DNA of 54,777 nt from Clostridia bacterium. Lineage in GTDB: Bacteria > Bacillota > Clostridia > Oscillospirales > CAG-272. Each line of letters begins with the position of its first letter. Position 1 is the first letter of the stretch. The notes beneath the pieces are model-generated. The model had not been told where the DNA came from. It searched no databases and was given only the letters and a program-made list of their open reading frames with translations. This document shows positions 16,248 through 24,157 of this stretch, one piece after another. The stretch spans positions 1 through 54,777 of the forward strand of contig JAFTKO010000015.1 in the NCBI GenBank assembly GCA_017453205.1, in the 5' to 3' direction. The translations under genes and the position numbers were made by a program.

Positions 16248-16667
16248 ATGACCGAAAACCAAGACCGCATCCCCCAAACCACCGAAGAACGCATGGCACA
16301 GGCACGCAACTTTTTGTGCGGCTATCAGCTCTGCCTGGACATGCTGAACTTACGCCGCTACGAGCGCAAACGCGCCCAAGCCTTTTCGGACGCTTGCGAC
16401 TGTGACGACATTCTTTTGGGCAACGAAGCCTTTTGGCGCGCACGGATGTATGAGGTCAGCACGCTGATCTCAAGCATGAAAAACGGGCGCGAAAAGCTGT
16501 TGCTCTACTACCACTACATCCGCGGTGAAAGTGTTGAGCACGCCGCAAACATTCTCGGATTTTCACGCCGCACGGGCTACCGTTTGCTTCAAAAAGGACT
16601 GCTTTCGGCTTCTTTTTTGCTCGAAAAAATGAAAAAAAGAGGAAATTTTGACTTTCCTCACGAATAA
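16248..16667 (+). CDS. Sigma-70 region-4-like transcriptional regulator (ArpU/DUF1492-like)
   Basis: A 139-residue protein. The first ~95 residues are charged and helical with several Cys (CGYQLCLDM, DACDCDD). Residues about 95-130 form a helix-turn-helix like sigma factor region 4 (GESVEHAANILGFSRRTGYRLLQKG). Small proteins of this kind control phage late genes or act as accessory sigma-like factors in Firmicutes; no phage genes are near. AAGGAGG precedes the ATG. The long leader (about 230 bases) starts at the operator-flanked promoter, so it is probably controlled by the divergent S24 repressor. The specific role is unknown. Confidence 0.65.
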   Translation: MTENQDRIPQTTEERMAQARNFLCGYQLCLDMLNLRRYERKRAQAFSDACDCDDILLGNEAFWRARMYEVSTLISSMKNGREKLLLYYHYIRGESVEHAANILGFSRRTGYRLLQKGLLSASFLLEKMKKRGNFDFPHE

Positions 16668-16719
16668 ATTCCCCACCTGCGCCGATACTAATAAAAAATT
16701 TTGGGAGGTCTCTCATCTT

Positions 16720-16962
16720 ATGAACACCAACGATCAATCGAACATGCCCATGAACATGAATATGAACATGCTGCAAGCCCATAAAAAAGCCATCTTCATT
16801 ACCCTCGGCGCCGTTGGCGGCGTCACGATTCTCGGCGCCGCTGCCGCCATGGTCTGGAACTGCAAGCAGCTCCGCGCCGCCCGCGCCATCAAACGCACCT
16901 CAAAAATTCTCTACCAAGTTGGCACCGCCATGCGCAACGTATCGTGTATGGATGCGGAGTAA
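16720..16962 (+). CDS. Small single-span membrane protein, unknown function
   Basis: An 80-residue protein with a Met/Asn-rich N terminus (PMNMNMNM, residues 9-16), one hydrophobic helix (about 27-47, rich in Gly/Ala) and a basic tail. The ATG at 16720 is chosen over an upstream one because GGGAGG lies 11 bases before it and the upstream start overlaps the previous gene. It is 52 bases after the sigma-like gene and surely in its operon, so it may be an output of the S24-controlled switch. I recognise no family; small membrane proteins in SOS-type modules are often division inhibitors, but nothing here proves that. Confidence 0.6.
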   Translation: MNTNDQSNMPMNMNMNMLQAHKKAIFITLGAVGGVTILGAAAAMVWNCKQLRAARAIKRTSKILYQVGTAMRNVSCMDAE

Positions 16963-16978
16963 GGTGAATGTCTTTTTT

Positions 16979-17737
16979 GTGGGGGACTTTTGAAAAAGTC
17001 CCCCACACCCCTCAAAACTTTCAACGCATTTTCTATTTTGGTATCACGGGGAATGTCAGTGCCTCTTTCGGTAATTTTCTGACGGTATGGGAATGTTTAT
17101 TCGCGATTTCAAACAATAGCTCCCGCATCCATTTTGGTACCACCACCCAAAATGGACTGCCGAATAAGTATCTTTTTATTAAAATAGTTCGTATAGTCTT
17201 TTTACGTTAGCGAAGTCTATCTAAAAAAGTTCCCCACACCTCTCAAAAACCTTCAACGCATTTTCTGTTTTTGTATGATGGGAATGCCTGTGCCTCTTTC
17301 AGTAATTTTCTGACGGTATGGGAATGTTTGTTCGCGATTTCAAACAACAGCTCCCGCATCCATTTTGGTACCACAACCCAAAATGGTCCACAAAGTTACT
17401 TACTATGTTTAAGATGATGCATAGAGACGGTGTGTGCTGATATACGTTGAAAGTTTTTGAAAGGGGTATGCGGAACTTTTATCAAGTAAGCTTCCTTGAC
17501 GTAAAAAATACGATATTATCTGCTTTTCACGGATGGTTACTGATTCGGCAGTCCGGTTTGGGTGGTGGTACCAAACCGGCTGCGGGAGCGATTGTTTGGA
17601 ACAACGAACAAGCTTTCCCATACCGTCAGAAAGCTAACGAACGAGGCACTGACATTCCCATGATGCCAAGATAGAAAATGCGTTGAAAGTTTTTGAAAGG
17701 GGTGTGGGGAAAACTTTTTCCAAAAAGTTTTCCCCAC
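16979..17737. repeat. Composite of three modular repeat copies between convergent genes
   Basis: Two direct copies (16979-17168 and about 17222-17398) are followed by an inverted copy (17550-17737), with a partial inverted copy at 17438-17545 between them. The outer ends are GTGGGGGAC...GTCCCCCAC (16979-17006), 16 bases after the small membrane protein stop, and GTGGGGAAAAC...GTTTTCCCCAC (17704-17737), 13 bases after the fakA stop. The segment 17480-17545 matches, inverted, the right end of the element at 42330-42400. No gene is visible in 16963-17750. Confidence 0.8.
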
Positions 17738-17750
17738 AAAAACCACATCC

Positions 17751-19406
17751 TTACTCAGCGGAAATGATATAATCGTAGATCGGTTGACCGCCCGCGATGC
17801 AGACGATGTCGGTACCGGCACCGAGCTTCTCACGCAGGATCGCAACGGCTTTTTCGGCGCATTCCTCGGAGATCTCCTCGCCGTAGAATACCGTAACATA
17901 CGAGGCGTCCGCAAAGCTCTCGCCAATCGCGGCAAGGCAGTCGGCGTTGTTGTCGGACGAGCAGATGATCTTTCCGTCCACCAATGCCATGGTCTGTCCG
18001 CTGCTGATCTTAATACCCTCGATCGAGGTATCGCGCACAGCGTAGGTCACTTGAGCGGTGCGCACAGTTCCGATCGCCTCGGTCATTTGCGCGGTGTTGG
18101 TGGGCTCGTCGGCGTCGGGATTGAATCCGATCATTGCCGAAATTCCCTGCGGCACGCTCTTTGTTGGCAGAACGATCACCTTTTTATCGCTGACCATTTC
18201 CGCCGCCTGTGCCGCGACCATTTGAATATTCTTGTTATTGGGCAGTACGTAAACGTATTTCGCAGGGGTACGGTCGACACCGTCGATGATGTCCTGCGTG
18301 CTGGGGTTCATGGTCTGCCCGCCGTATACCGTGACATCCACGCCAAGGTCCGTAAAGGTATCGCGAATGCCCTCACCCATGCAGATGCTGACAAACCCGA
18401 ACTCCTTTTCGATCTTTGCGGCGGTTGCCGCAGGAGCCGACTCGGTCGTCCCGCCTGTGCTCTCGTTTTCCACCAAGTTCGAGTGTTGGAGGCGCATGTT
18501 TTCGACCTTGAGCATTTCGAGCTCACCGTATTCGAGCGCCTTTTCGATGACCTGCCCGGGATGATTGGTATGCACATGCAGCTTGATAATGTCCTCGGCG
18601 TCGATGAACACCACGCTGTCACCGATGCCGCAGACCAAATCATGGAAATCGGTTGCCGTGCCCTCGCCGCGGTACTGCGGCTTTTTGCCCACGATGCACT
18701 CGGTGCAGTAAGCAAATACGATGGAATCGGTATCAAAATCGGCAAACGTCGCTTGATTTTCCACCGCCACGGTGGTCTCTTTTGCAACCACGGGGTTGAA
18801 TTTGAGCGCTGCGAGCATCCCCGAAATGAGGAACAAAAATCCGTAGCCGCCCGCATCCACCACGTTGGCTTCCTTGAGCACGGGGAGCAGATCGGGCGTC
18901 TTTGCCAGCGTTCTTTCGCCGGTTTTGAGTACATAGCCGAAAAGCCCTGCGGGATCGTCCTTATAACGTCCCTTGTTCACGCGCTCCACCGCCTTTTCGG
19001 AGCAGACACGCATGACGGTGAGGATCGTTCCCTCGGTGGGCTTCATCACTGCTTTATACGCCTCATCGGTGCCGCGCTTGAGTGCCAAAGCAATATCGGA
19101 GGCGGTTGCCGTCTCCAGCCCCTTGAGCGATTTTGCGATACCGCGGAAGAAGAGCGACAGGATGGCGCCCGAGTTGCCGCGTGCCGAACGCAAGACCATG
19201 TTTGCGATCTTTTCGGCGCAGTCCCCCACCGTGCCGTCAAAGCTGCTCAAGGTACGCACCGACGCCATGGTCAGCGTCATGTTGATACCCGTATCACCGT
19301 CGGGTACGGGGAACACATTCATATTGTTGATCGTGACCTTATTATTGTCCAGCGCGTTTGCCGCCGAGATGACCATATCACATAAGGTCTGTCCGTCGAT
19401 TACCAT
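17751..19406 (-). CDS. fakA: Fatty acid kinase catalytic subunit FakA (DAK2 domain)
   Basis: A 551-residue protein of the DhaL/DAK2 type. The N-terminal ~200 residues are the ATP-binding domain with the Mg-chelating loop FPVPDGDTGINM (near 32-43) and SARGNSGAILS. The middle holds C-T-E-C and the nucleophile-bearing HVHTNHPG segment (near 279), and the C-terminal third (about 330-551) resembles a DegV-like domain. FakA phosphorylates fatty acids held by FakB, feeding exogenous fatty acids into phospholipid synthesis. It lies 5 bases after fakB and forms an operon with it and marR. Confidence 0.92.
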   Translation of the reverse strand: MVIDGQTLCDMVISAANALDNNKVTINNMNVFPVPDGDTGINMTLTMASVRTLSSFDGTVGDCAEKIANMVLRSARGNSGAILSLFFRGIAKSLKGLETATASDIALALKRGTDEAYKAVMKPTEGTILTVMRVCSEKAVERVNKGRYKDDPAGLFGYVLKTGERTLAKTPDLLPVLKEANVVDAGGYGFLFLISGMLAALKFNPVVAKETTVAVENQATFADFDTDSIVFAYCTECIVGKKPQYRGEGTATDFHDLVCGIGDSVVFIDAEDIIKLHVHTNHPGQVIEKALEYGELEMLKVENMRLQHSNLVENESTGGTTESAPAATAAKIEKEFGFVSICMGEGIRDTFTDLGVDVTVYGGQTMNPSTQDIIDGVDRTPAKYVYVLPNNKNIQMVAAQAAEMVSDKKVIVLPTKSVPQGISAMIGFNPDADEPTNTAQMTEAIGTVRTAQVTYAVRDTSIEGIKISSGQTMALVDGKIICSSDNNADCLAAIGESFADASYVTVFYGEEISEECAEKAVAILREKLGAGTDIVCIAGGQPIYDYIISAE

Positions 19407-19411
19407 AAAAA

Positions 19412-20275
19412 TTACCTCTCACTTCCAAGGTAGAATACTGCCAGCGTTCCGGGGCCGGAGTGTGCGCCGATCACGGGACCGACGTAATTGATTTCCACTT
19501 GCTTGACGCCAAGCTCATTGCGCAAACGGGTTGCCAAATATTCGGCATCCTCAATACAGTCGCCGTGGCTGATGAACATGACATCGTTCTTCCCCTCGAG
19601 CATGGTTGCCTTCGTCTTTTCAAACATCGCATCAATGGCGGCCTTTCTGCCGCGCACCTTGGAGACGTTGATGAGCTTGCCCGCGTTGTCCACATGCATG
19701 ACAGGCTTGATGTTCAGCAAGGAGCCCACGACCGCGGTTGCCGCGCTGACGCGTCCGCCTCTCTTAAGGAAGAAGAGATCGTCCACCGTGAACCAGTGGC
19801 AGAGGTTGAGCTTGTTGTTTTCGACAAAATCCTTAACCGTATCGATATCGGCGCCGCTCTCCCTAAGCTTTGCCGCATAGTAGACCAAAAGTCCCTGTCC
19901 CATCGAGGCGCAGAGCGTATCCACCGCATAAAGCTTACGGTCGGGATATTTTTCGGAAAGCTCTCGCAGAGCAACGGCACTTGCACTGAAGGTACCGCTG
20001 AGTCCCGACGAAAAGCCGAGGTAAAGGATGTCAACATCCTCCTTGAGCATCTCACCGAAGATCTTAAGGAACTCGTCGATGTTAACAGCCGAGGTGGTTG
20101 CCATCTTTTTTTCACGCAACATTGCATAAATGGCTTTGACGTCGACGGCGTTGTTGGCTTTGACCGCCGCGCCCTCCACCATAACACCAAGCTGAACGGT
20201 ACGAACGCCGAGCTCTTGGTACATCTCGGGCGTAAGGTCTGCTGAGGAATCGGTCACGATGACATAGTTTCTCAT
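19412..20275 (-). CDS. fakB: DegV-family fatty-acid-binding protein FakB
   Basis: A 287-residue DegV protein with the family start (VIVTDSSADLTPE), the TSA motif near 61-63, FSSGLSGT near 89-96 that binds the carboxylate, and KRGGRVSAATA (near 170). FakB presents a bound fatty acid to FakA for phosphorylation. AAAGGAG precedes the ATG. Chain-length preference cannot be read from sequence. The adjacent FakA makes this assignment much firmer than for lone DegV proteins. Confidence 0.92.
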   Translation of the reverse strand: MRNYVIVTDSSADLTPEMYQELGVRTVQLGVMVEGAAVKANNAVDVKAIYAMLREKKMATTSAVNIDEFLKIFGEMLKEDVDILYLGFSSGLSGTFSASAVALRELSEKYPDRKLYAVDTLCASMGQGLLVYYAAKLRESGADIDTVKDFVENNKLNLCHWFTVDDLFFLKRGGRVSAATAVVGSLLNIKPVMHVDNAGKLINVSKVRGRKAAIDAMFEKTKATMLEGKNDVMFISHGDCIEDAEYLATRLRNELGVKQVEINYVGPVIGAHSGPGTLAVFYLGSER

Positions 20276-20358
20276 AGTTTAAAACTCCTTTCTGATCGGA
20301 ACTGTACTTTCATTCCGATTGCCGCCCCTTACTTTGGGAACGGCTTATCTATCATTGA

Positions 20359-20880
20359 TCATTCTGATTGTTGAAAATTGTCCGTGCGCGGTTGTTTCGG
20401 TCCGGCATCGGGGGTGCCGACGCTCTCACGCTCCTTTGCCACGCGCTTGAGGTTGCGGTAAAGCTTTTCCAATGTGACATAGAATGCGGCGAGCTCTGCG
20501 GTGGAAATCCCCTCGCTCACCTCGTTTTGCACACGGATGCCCTCGGCGGAAATGGTACAGGCAAGCGCCTCGCCCTTTTCGGTCAGCGTAATGCGCGAAT
20601 TGTAATTTTTGCGTTTGCCGTGCGCGGACATGGGCATTTGGATATAGCCGTCCTGCAACAGCATTTCGATCTCGCGGGAGACCAGCGAGCGGGAGATCAT
20701 GCTTCGGGACGCGAGCTCGGCGGCGGTCAGACCCTCGGGGTGCGCATGGAGCTCGTATACCCAAAAAATATGGACACTCTTAACCCCAAAATAGGGTGCG
20801 GTGTCAATCTTCATTTTATGAATACATTTATGGATTCCGTCAATCAAAAGAGTGAACAGATAAAATCGTTCCACAGTCAT
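20359..20880 (-). CDS. MarR-family transcriptional regulator of the fak operon
   Basis: A 173-residue winged-helix regulator. The recognition region is LTAAELASRSMISRSLVSREIEML (about 50-73, quoted in part as SMISRSLVSREIEML) and the wing carries KRKNYNSRITLTEKG. The start at 20880 is chosen because the promoter's own -10 lies at 20945-20950, so the in-frame ATG at 20934 would fall at the transcription start; AAAGGAGG lies 14 bases before 20880. It is 83 bases upstream of fakB in the same direction. Twin operators around its promoter imply autoregulation. FabT, another MarR protein, controls fatty-acid genes in streptococci; similarity to FabT itself was not tested. Confidence 0.85.
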   Translation of the reverse strand: MTVERFYLFTLLIDGIHKCIHKMKIDTAPYFGVKSVHIFWVYELHAHPEGLTAAELASRSMISRSLVSREIEMLLQDGYIQMPMSAHGKRKNYNSRITLTEKGEALACTISAEGIRVQNEVSEGISTAELAAFYVTLEKLYRNLKRVAKERESVGTPDAGPKQPRTDNFQQSE

Positions 20881-20916
20881 ACGGAATGAGCGGACCTCCT
20901 TTCGTTCGGTCGAAAA

Positions 20917-20976
20917 ATGTTGACTTGTGAACATGGTTCAATTTATTATAACACAAATATGTTCACTTGTCAACAT
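20917..20976 (-). promoter_or_regulatory. Consensus promoter bracketed by two MarR operators
   Basis: Minus strand: TTGACA (20968-20973), exactly 17 bases, TATAAT (20945-20950). Two 18-bp near-palindromes, ATGTTGACTTGTGAACAT (20917-20934) and ATGTTCACTTGTCAACAT (20959-20976), are inverted copies of each other. One covers the -35 and the other the transcription start. This is the classic layout for tight repression by a dimeric MarR protein bound at two sites. Confidence 0.85.
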
Positions 20977-21050
20977 TTTTCTGCAAAGGAATGAAAAACA
21001 ATTCACAAATATGAAAAAAAGAAGTTTTTTTCCGAATTTCGACACAACTC

Positions 21051-21079
21051 TTGCAATCGCCGAAAAGATATGATACAAT
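21051..21079 (+). promoter_or_regulatory. Promoter of the CHAP-like gene
   Basis: TTGCAA (21051-21056), 17-base spacer, TACAAT (21074-21079). Confidence 0.75.
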
Positions 21080-21107
21080 ATAATTAAGATATGGAGGGGT
21101 GAGGGAC

Positions 21108-21599
21108 ATGAACATCAAATTGGCGGAAATCGCACGCGAGGAAGCGCGCAAAAACTATCACGGAGACACGGTGGCGGCAATCGGAAATCTACAGCCCTTG
21201 GCAGAATTGTTTGAAGCGGCGGACGACGTAACGCTTGAAAGTCTGAACACCGATTGGAGCGGCGCGTTCGCCTTTTTGTGCACCGAGGCGGCGGGGCTTG
21301 GCATGCCCGTACGCTATCCCGATCCGCGCGTATGCGGCTCGTTTGCCTATGTGCAGGCTTGGGAGCAGTACGCAAGGCTCCCCAAAATTCGGCTGTGGTT
21401 CTCTCCCGCGGATGGTCCCGAGGTGGGTGACCTTGTCATATTTGAACCCACCGAGCAAGGCGTGACGCAAATGGGCGTGGTGCTTTCGGTAACCGAGGAA
21501 AGTATGGATGTCGCCATCGGCAACTATCACAACCACTCGGCGGTGGTCGAGCGCCCGCTCTTCCAAAACATCCGCGGGTATGTGCGGTTGGAGGAATAA
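21108..21599 (+). CDS. CHAP-like protein, probably catalytically inactive
   Basis: A 163-residue cytoplasmic-looking protein (no signal peptide). Its layout follows small CHAP/NlpC-type cysteine peptidase relatives in Firmicutes: a helix with the expected W-C-x-A-F motif, a MPVRYPDP turn, an AWEQYARL helix, G-D-L-V-I-F-E-P, the strand where H-x-G-I-V is expected, then the closing RGYVRL. Here the W-C motif reads W-S-G-A-F and the His position reads T-Q-M-G-V-V, so both catalytic residues appear lost. The site GGAGGGG precedes the ATG at 21108. It is monocistronic with a good promoter and so is probably expressed. Function unknown; a binding role is possible. Confidence 0.6.
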   Translation: MNIKLAEIAREEARKNYHGDTVAAIGNLQPLAELFEAADDVTLESLNTDWSGAFAFLCTEAAGLGMPVRYPDPRVCGSFAYVQAWEQYARLPKIRLWFSPADGPEVGDLVIFEPTEQGVTQMGVVLSVTEESMDVAIGNYHNHSAVVERPLFQNIRGYVRLEE

Positions 21600-21632
21600 A
21601 TTGTTGATGTCTTTTTAAGGTGGAATTTTTTT

Positions 21633-22020
21633 GTGGGGAAAACTTTTTTAAAAAAGTTTTCCCCACACCCCTTTCAAAAACTTTTAACGCATTTGATATC
21701 TTGGCATCATGGGAATGTCAGTGCCTCTGTCGGTAGTTTTCTGACGGTACGGGAAAGTCTGTTCGCTATTCCAAACAATAGCTCCCGCATCCGGTTTGGT
21801 ACCACCACCCAAACCGGACTGCCGAAGAATAGAATGAAATTTTAAAATTTGTGCGACTTATGCTAATCTCTGATTAAAGTATGGAACTTTTTTCGGGAGC
21901 CCATTTTGGGTTAGTGATCCCAAAATGGGAGCGGGAGCTATTGCTCAGATAAAGCGATCAAACATACACTTGCCGTCAAAAAACTATGGAAAGAAGCACA
22001 AACACTACATACTATCCATA
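21633..22020. repeat. Modular intergenic repeats between convergent genes
   Basis: A full plus-oriented copy (21633-21832) opens with GTGGGGAAAAC...GTTTTCCCCAC (21633-21666), 33 bases after the CHAP-like stop. It is followed by an incomplete inverted copy (about 21895-22015) with CCCATTTTGGGTTAGTG and GCGGGAGCTATTG but no end hairpin. With the trpB terminator this fills 21600-22102; no gene is visible. Confidence 0.75.
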
Positions 22021-22039
22021 TAACCCTTTTCCACCAATC

Positions 22040-22085
22040 AAAAAAGCTGTTCAAGGCTCTTTACAGAGTTTAAAACAGCTTTTTT
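22040..22085 (-). terminator. Intrinsic terminator of trpB
   Basis: The stem AAAAAAGCTGTT / AACAGCTTTTTT starts 17 bases after the trpB stop. Its sequence resembles the terminator at 11281-11331. Confidence 0.85.
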
Positions 22086-22102
22086 GTATATGGGAAAGCA
22101 AA

Positions 22103-23476
22103 TCAGTCGATCTTCGGCAGCTTTGCGAAGTTTGCTTGAATCTCCTCGTCGGTGGGGATATAGTCGGTCATGATGCCGTTGTGGAATTTCTCATACGCCA
22201 GCATATCAAAGTAACCCGTGCCGGTCAGACCGAACAGGATGGTTTTTTCCTCGCCTGTTTCCTTGCACTTCAGCGCCTCGTCGATCGCCACACGAATTGC
22301 GTGGGAGCTCTCGGGTGCGGGGAGGATTCCCTCAACGCGTGCGAACTGCTCCGCCGCCTCGAATACCTCGGTCTGCTTGACCGATCTTGCCTCCATCAAG
22401 CCGTCGTCGTACAGTTGAGACAGCGTGGAGCTCATACCGTGGTAGCGCAAGCCGCCCGCATGATTTGCCGACGGAATAAAGCCGCTGCCCAGCGTATACA
22501 TCTTGGCAAGCGGGCAGACCATACCCGTGTCGCAATAGTCATAGGCATACTTGCCGCGCGTCAAGCTGGGACAAGACGCGGGCTCTACTGCGATAAAGTG
22601 ATAGTCGGCTTCCCCGCGCACCTTTTCGCCCATAAAGGGAGCGATCAGACCGCCGAGGTTTGAGCCGCCGCCCGCACAGCCAATGATAATATCGGGCTTG
22701 ATGCCGTATTTATCCATTGCGGCTTTGGTCTCGAGTCCAATGACCGATTGGTGCAGCATGACTTGATTGAGCACACTGCCCAACACATAGCGATAGCCCT
22801 CGGATTTGGTTGCGGTCTCGACCGCTTCGGAGATTGCGCAACCGAGACTGCCCGTGGTACCGGGATGCTCGGCAAGAATCTTTCTGCCCACCTCGGTCTC
22901 CATCGAGGGAGAGGGGGTAACCGACGCGCCGTAGGTGCGCATCACCTCGCGACGGAAGGGCTTTTGCTCGTAGGAGCATTTGACCATGTAGACCTTACAG
23001 TCCAGACCAAAATAAGAGCACGCCATGGAAAGCGCGGTGCCCCACTGCCCTGCTCCCGTCTCGGTAGTCACGCCCTTGAGCCCCTGCTGTTTTGCGTAAT
23101 ACGCCTGTGCAATAGCAGAGTTGAGCTTGTGGCTGCCGCTGGTGTTGTTGCCCTCAAACTTGTAGTAGATCTTTGCGGGCGTCTGCAATTTTTCCTCCAA
23201 GCAGTACGCACGCACCAACGGTGCGGGACGGTACATCTTGTAAAAATCGCGGATCGCCTCGGGAATTTCAAAATACGGGGTGGAGTCGTCCAGCTCCTGC
23301 TTGATCAGCTCGTCGCAGAACACGCCCGAAAGCGCTTGTGCCGTCATCGGCTTGTGCGTAGCGGGATCGAGCAGTGGTGCGGGTTTGTTCTTCATATCGG
23401 CGCGCAGATTGTACCATGCCTTCGGCAGTTCGGATTCCTCCAAATAGATTTTGTAAGGGATTTTTTTGTCAGACAT
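22103..23476 (-). CDS. trpB: Tryptophan synthase beta chain, TrpB2 type
   Basis: A 457-residue PLP enzyme of the longer TrpB2 clade (about 450 residues, against about 400 for TrpB1). The PLP lysine is in N-T-S-G-S-H-K-L-N (near 113), the phosphate-binding loop is GCAGGGSNLGG (near 268), and E-T-G-A-G-Q-W-G holds the catalytic Glu region. TrpB2 enzymes condense indole with serine, often without TrpA. No trpA or other trp gene is adjacent, so it probably salvages indole. A Trp-type T-box leader controls it, and a TrpXYZ-like transporter lies immediately upstream. AAAGGAG sets the start. Confidence 0.93.
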   Translation of the reverse strand: MSDKKIPYKIYLEESELPKAWYNLRADMKNKPAPLLDPATHKPMTAQALSGVFCDELIKQELDDSTPYFEIPEAIRDFYKMYRPAPLVRAYCLEEKLQTPAKIYYKFEGNNTSGSHKLNSAIAQAYYAKQQGLKGVTTETGAGQWGTALSMACSYFGLDCKVYMVKCSYEQKPFRREVMRTYGASVTPSPSMETEVGRKILAEHPGTTGSLGCAISEAVETATKSEGYRYVLGSVLNQVMLHQSVIGLETKAAMDKYGIKPDIIIGCAGGGSNLGGLIAPFMGEKVRGEADYHFIAVEPASCPSLTRGKYAYDYCDTGMVCPLAKMYTLGSGFIPSANHAGGLRYHGMSSTLSQLYDDGLMEARSVKQTEVFEAAEQFARVEGILPAPESSHAIRVAIDEALKCKETGEEKTILFGLTGTGYFDMLAYEKFHNGIMTDYIPTDEEIQANFAKLPKID

Positions 23477-23544
23477 TATGCAGTCTCCTTTCTGAGTGTT
23501 CTATTCCTATCATATTATCGGTACCGTATTTGGGGAGCCGTAAA

Positions 23545-23865
23545 AACAAAAAAACCGTCCCTGGCTTTTTGCCGGGACAGGATTAAACTTCCTGCGGTGC
23601 CACCCTGCTTGGCGTATCGCTACGCCCGCTTATGCATACGTCGGTGCTTTTTTGCAACCGTGGATATGCCGACCCTTGATTACGGAGCGCCAACTCCGTC
23701 TTACATACTCCAAAAACGCACTTAAAACCGTATCTGAAACTGCGTCTTTGTTTCCGTTCGCCCTCGGAAGTCCATTCAACGCCATGTTTTCCGCCGTAAT
23801 CACACCGCCTACGGCTCTCTGCGGGAAAAGGGATTGCGCCTACTTACTCTTCTTCATCGGTTTTC
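23545..23865 (-). promoter_or_regulatory. T-box riboswitch (tryptophan specifier) upstream of trpB
   Basis: On the minus strand the leader has the early GATGAAGAAGAGTA segment, a stem I with GAATGGACTTCCGAGGG (specifier TGG = Trp codon, plus positions 23772-23774), the T-box core GGGTGGCACCGCAGG (near 23590-23606), and a terminator GTCCCGGC-aaaaa-GCCAGGGAC with seven T (to 23548). Uncharged tRNA-Trp would stabilise the antiterminator and allow trpB transcription. The specifier was assigned by position relative to the conserved GGACTTCCGAGGG context, not by folding. Confidence 0.88.
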
Positions 23866-23868
23866 TGT

Positions 23869-23897
23869 ATTATAGCACATTCAAAAAGGTTTGTCAA
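23869..23897 (-). promoter_or_regulatory. Promoter of the T-box/trpB transcript
   Basis: Minus strand: TTGACA (23892-23897), 17-base spacer, TATAAT (23869-23874). Confidence 0.88.
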
Positions 23898-23944
23898 GTC
23901 CTTTCGGGCAAAAACTCACGGCAAATTGTAATCAAATGTAACCA

Positions 23945-24146
23945 TGTGGACCATTTTGGGTGGTGGAAACCGCCTTCTCCAACGGAGAAGGTGTAATGGT
24001 TTGCGGGAGCGATTATTTGGAATAACGTACTCACATTCCCATACCGTCAGCAAACTACCGAAAGAGGTACAAGCTTTCCCGTGATAAAATATAAAATGCG
24101 TTAAAAGTTTTGAGAGGTGTGGGGGACTTTTTCAAAAGTCCCCCAC
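23945..24146 (-). repeat. Modular intergenic repeat, long form
   Basis: A reverse-oriented copy ending in GTGGGGGACTTTT...AAAAGTCCCCCAC (24119-24146), 11 bases after the stop of the ABC ATPase gene. Its distal hairpin carries the extra stem CCTTCTCCAACGGAGAAGG. With the T-box it accounts for 23477-24157. Confidence 0.78.
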
Positions 24147-24157
24147 AAAAAAACTTA

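Noticed and set aside
16248-16962. A prophage remnant, based on the CI-like repressor and the ArpU-like regulator.
   Set aside because: No integrase, terminase, capsid, portal or lysis genes are present; both flanks are ordinary chromosomal genes.
16979-17737. A CRISPR array suggested by repeated blocks in this gap.
   Set aside because: The repeats are long, inverted as well as direct, irregularly spaced and dispersed through the window; no cas genes.
20881-20934. An earlier start for the MarR protein at 20934.
   Set aside because: It would lie at the predicted transcription start and inside the operator; the ATG at 20880 leaves a normal leader.
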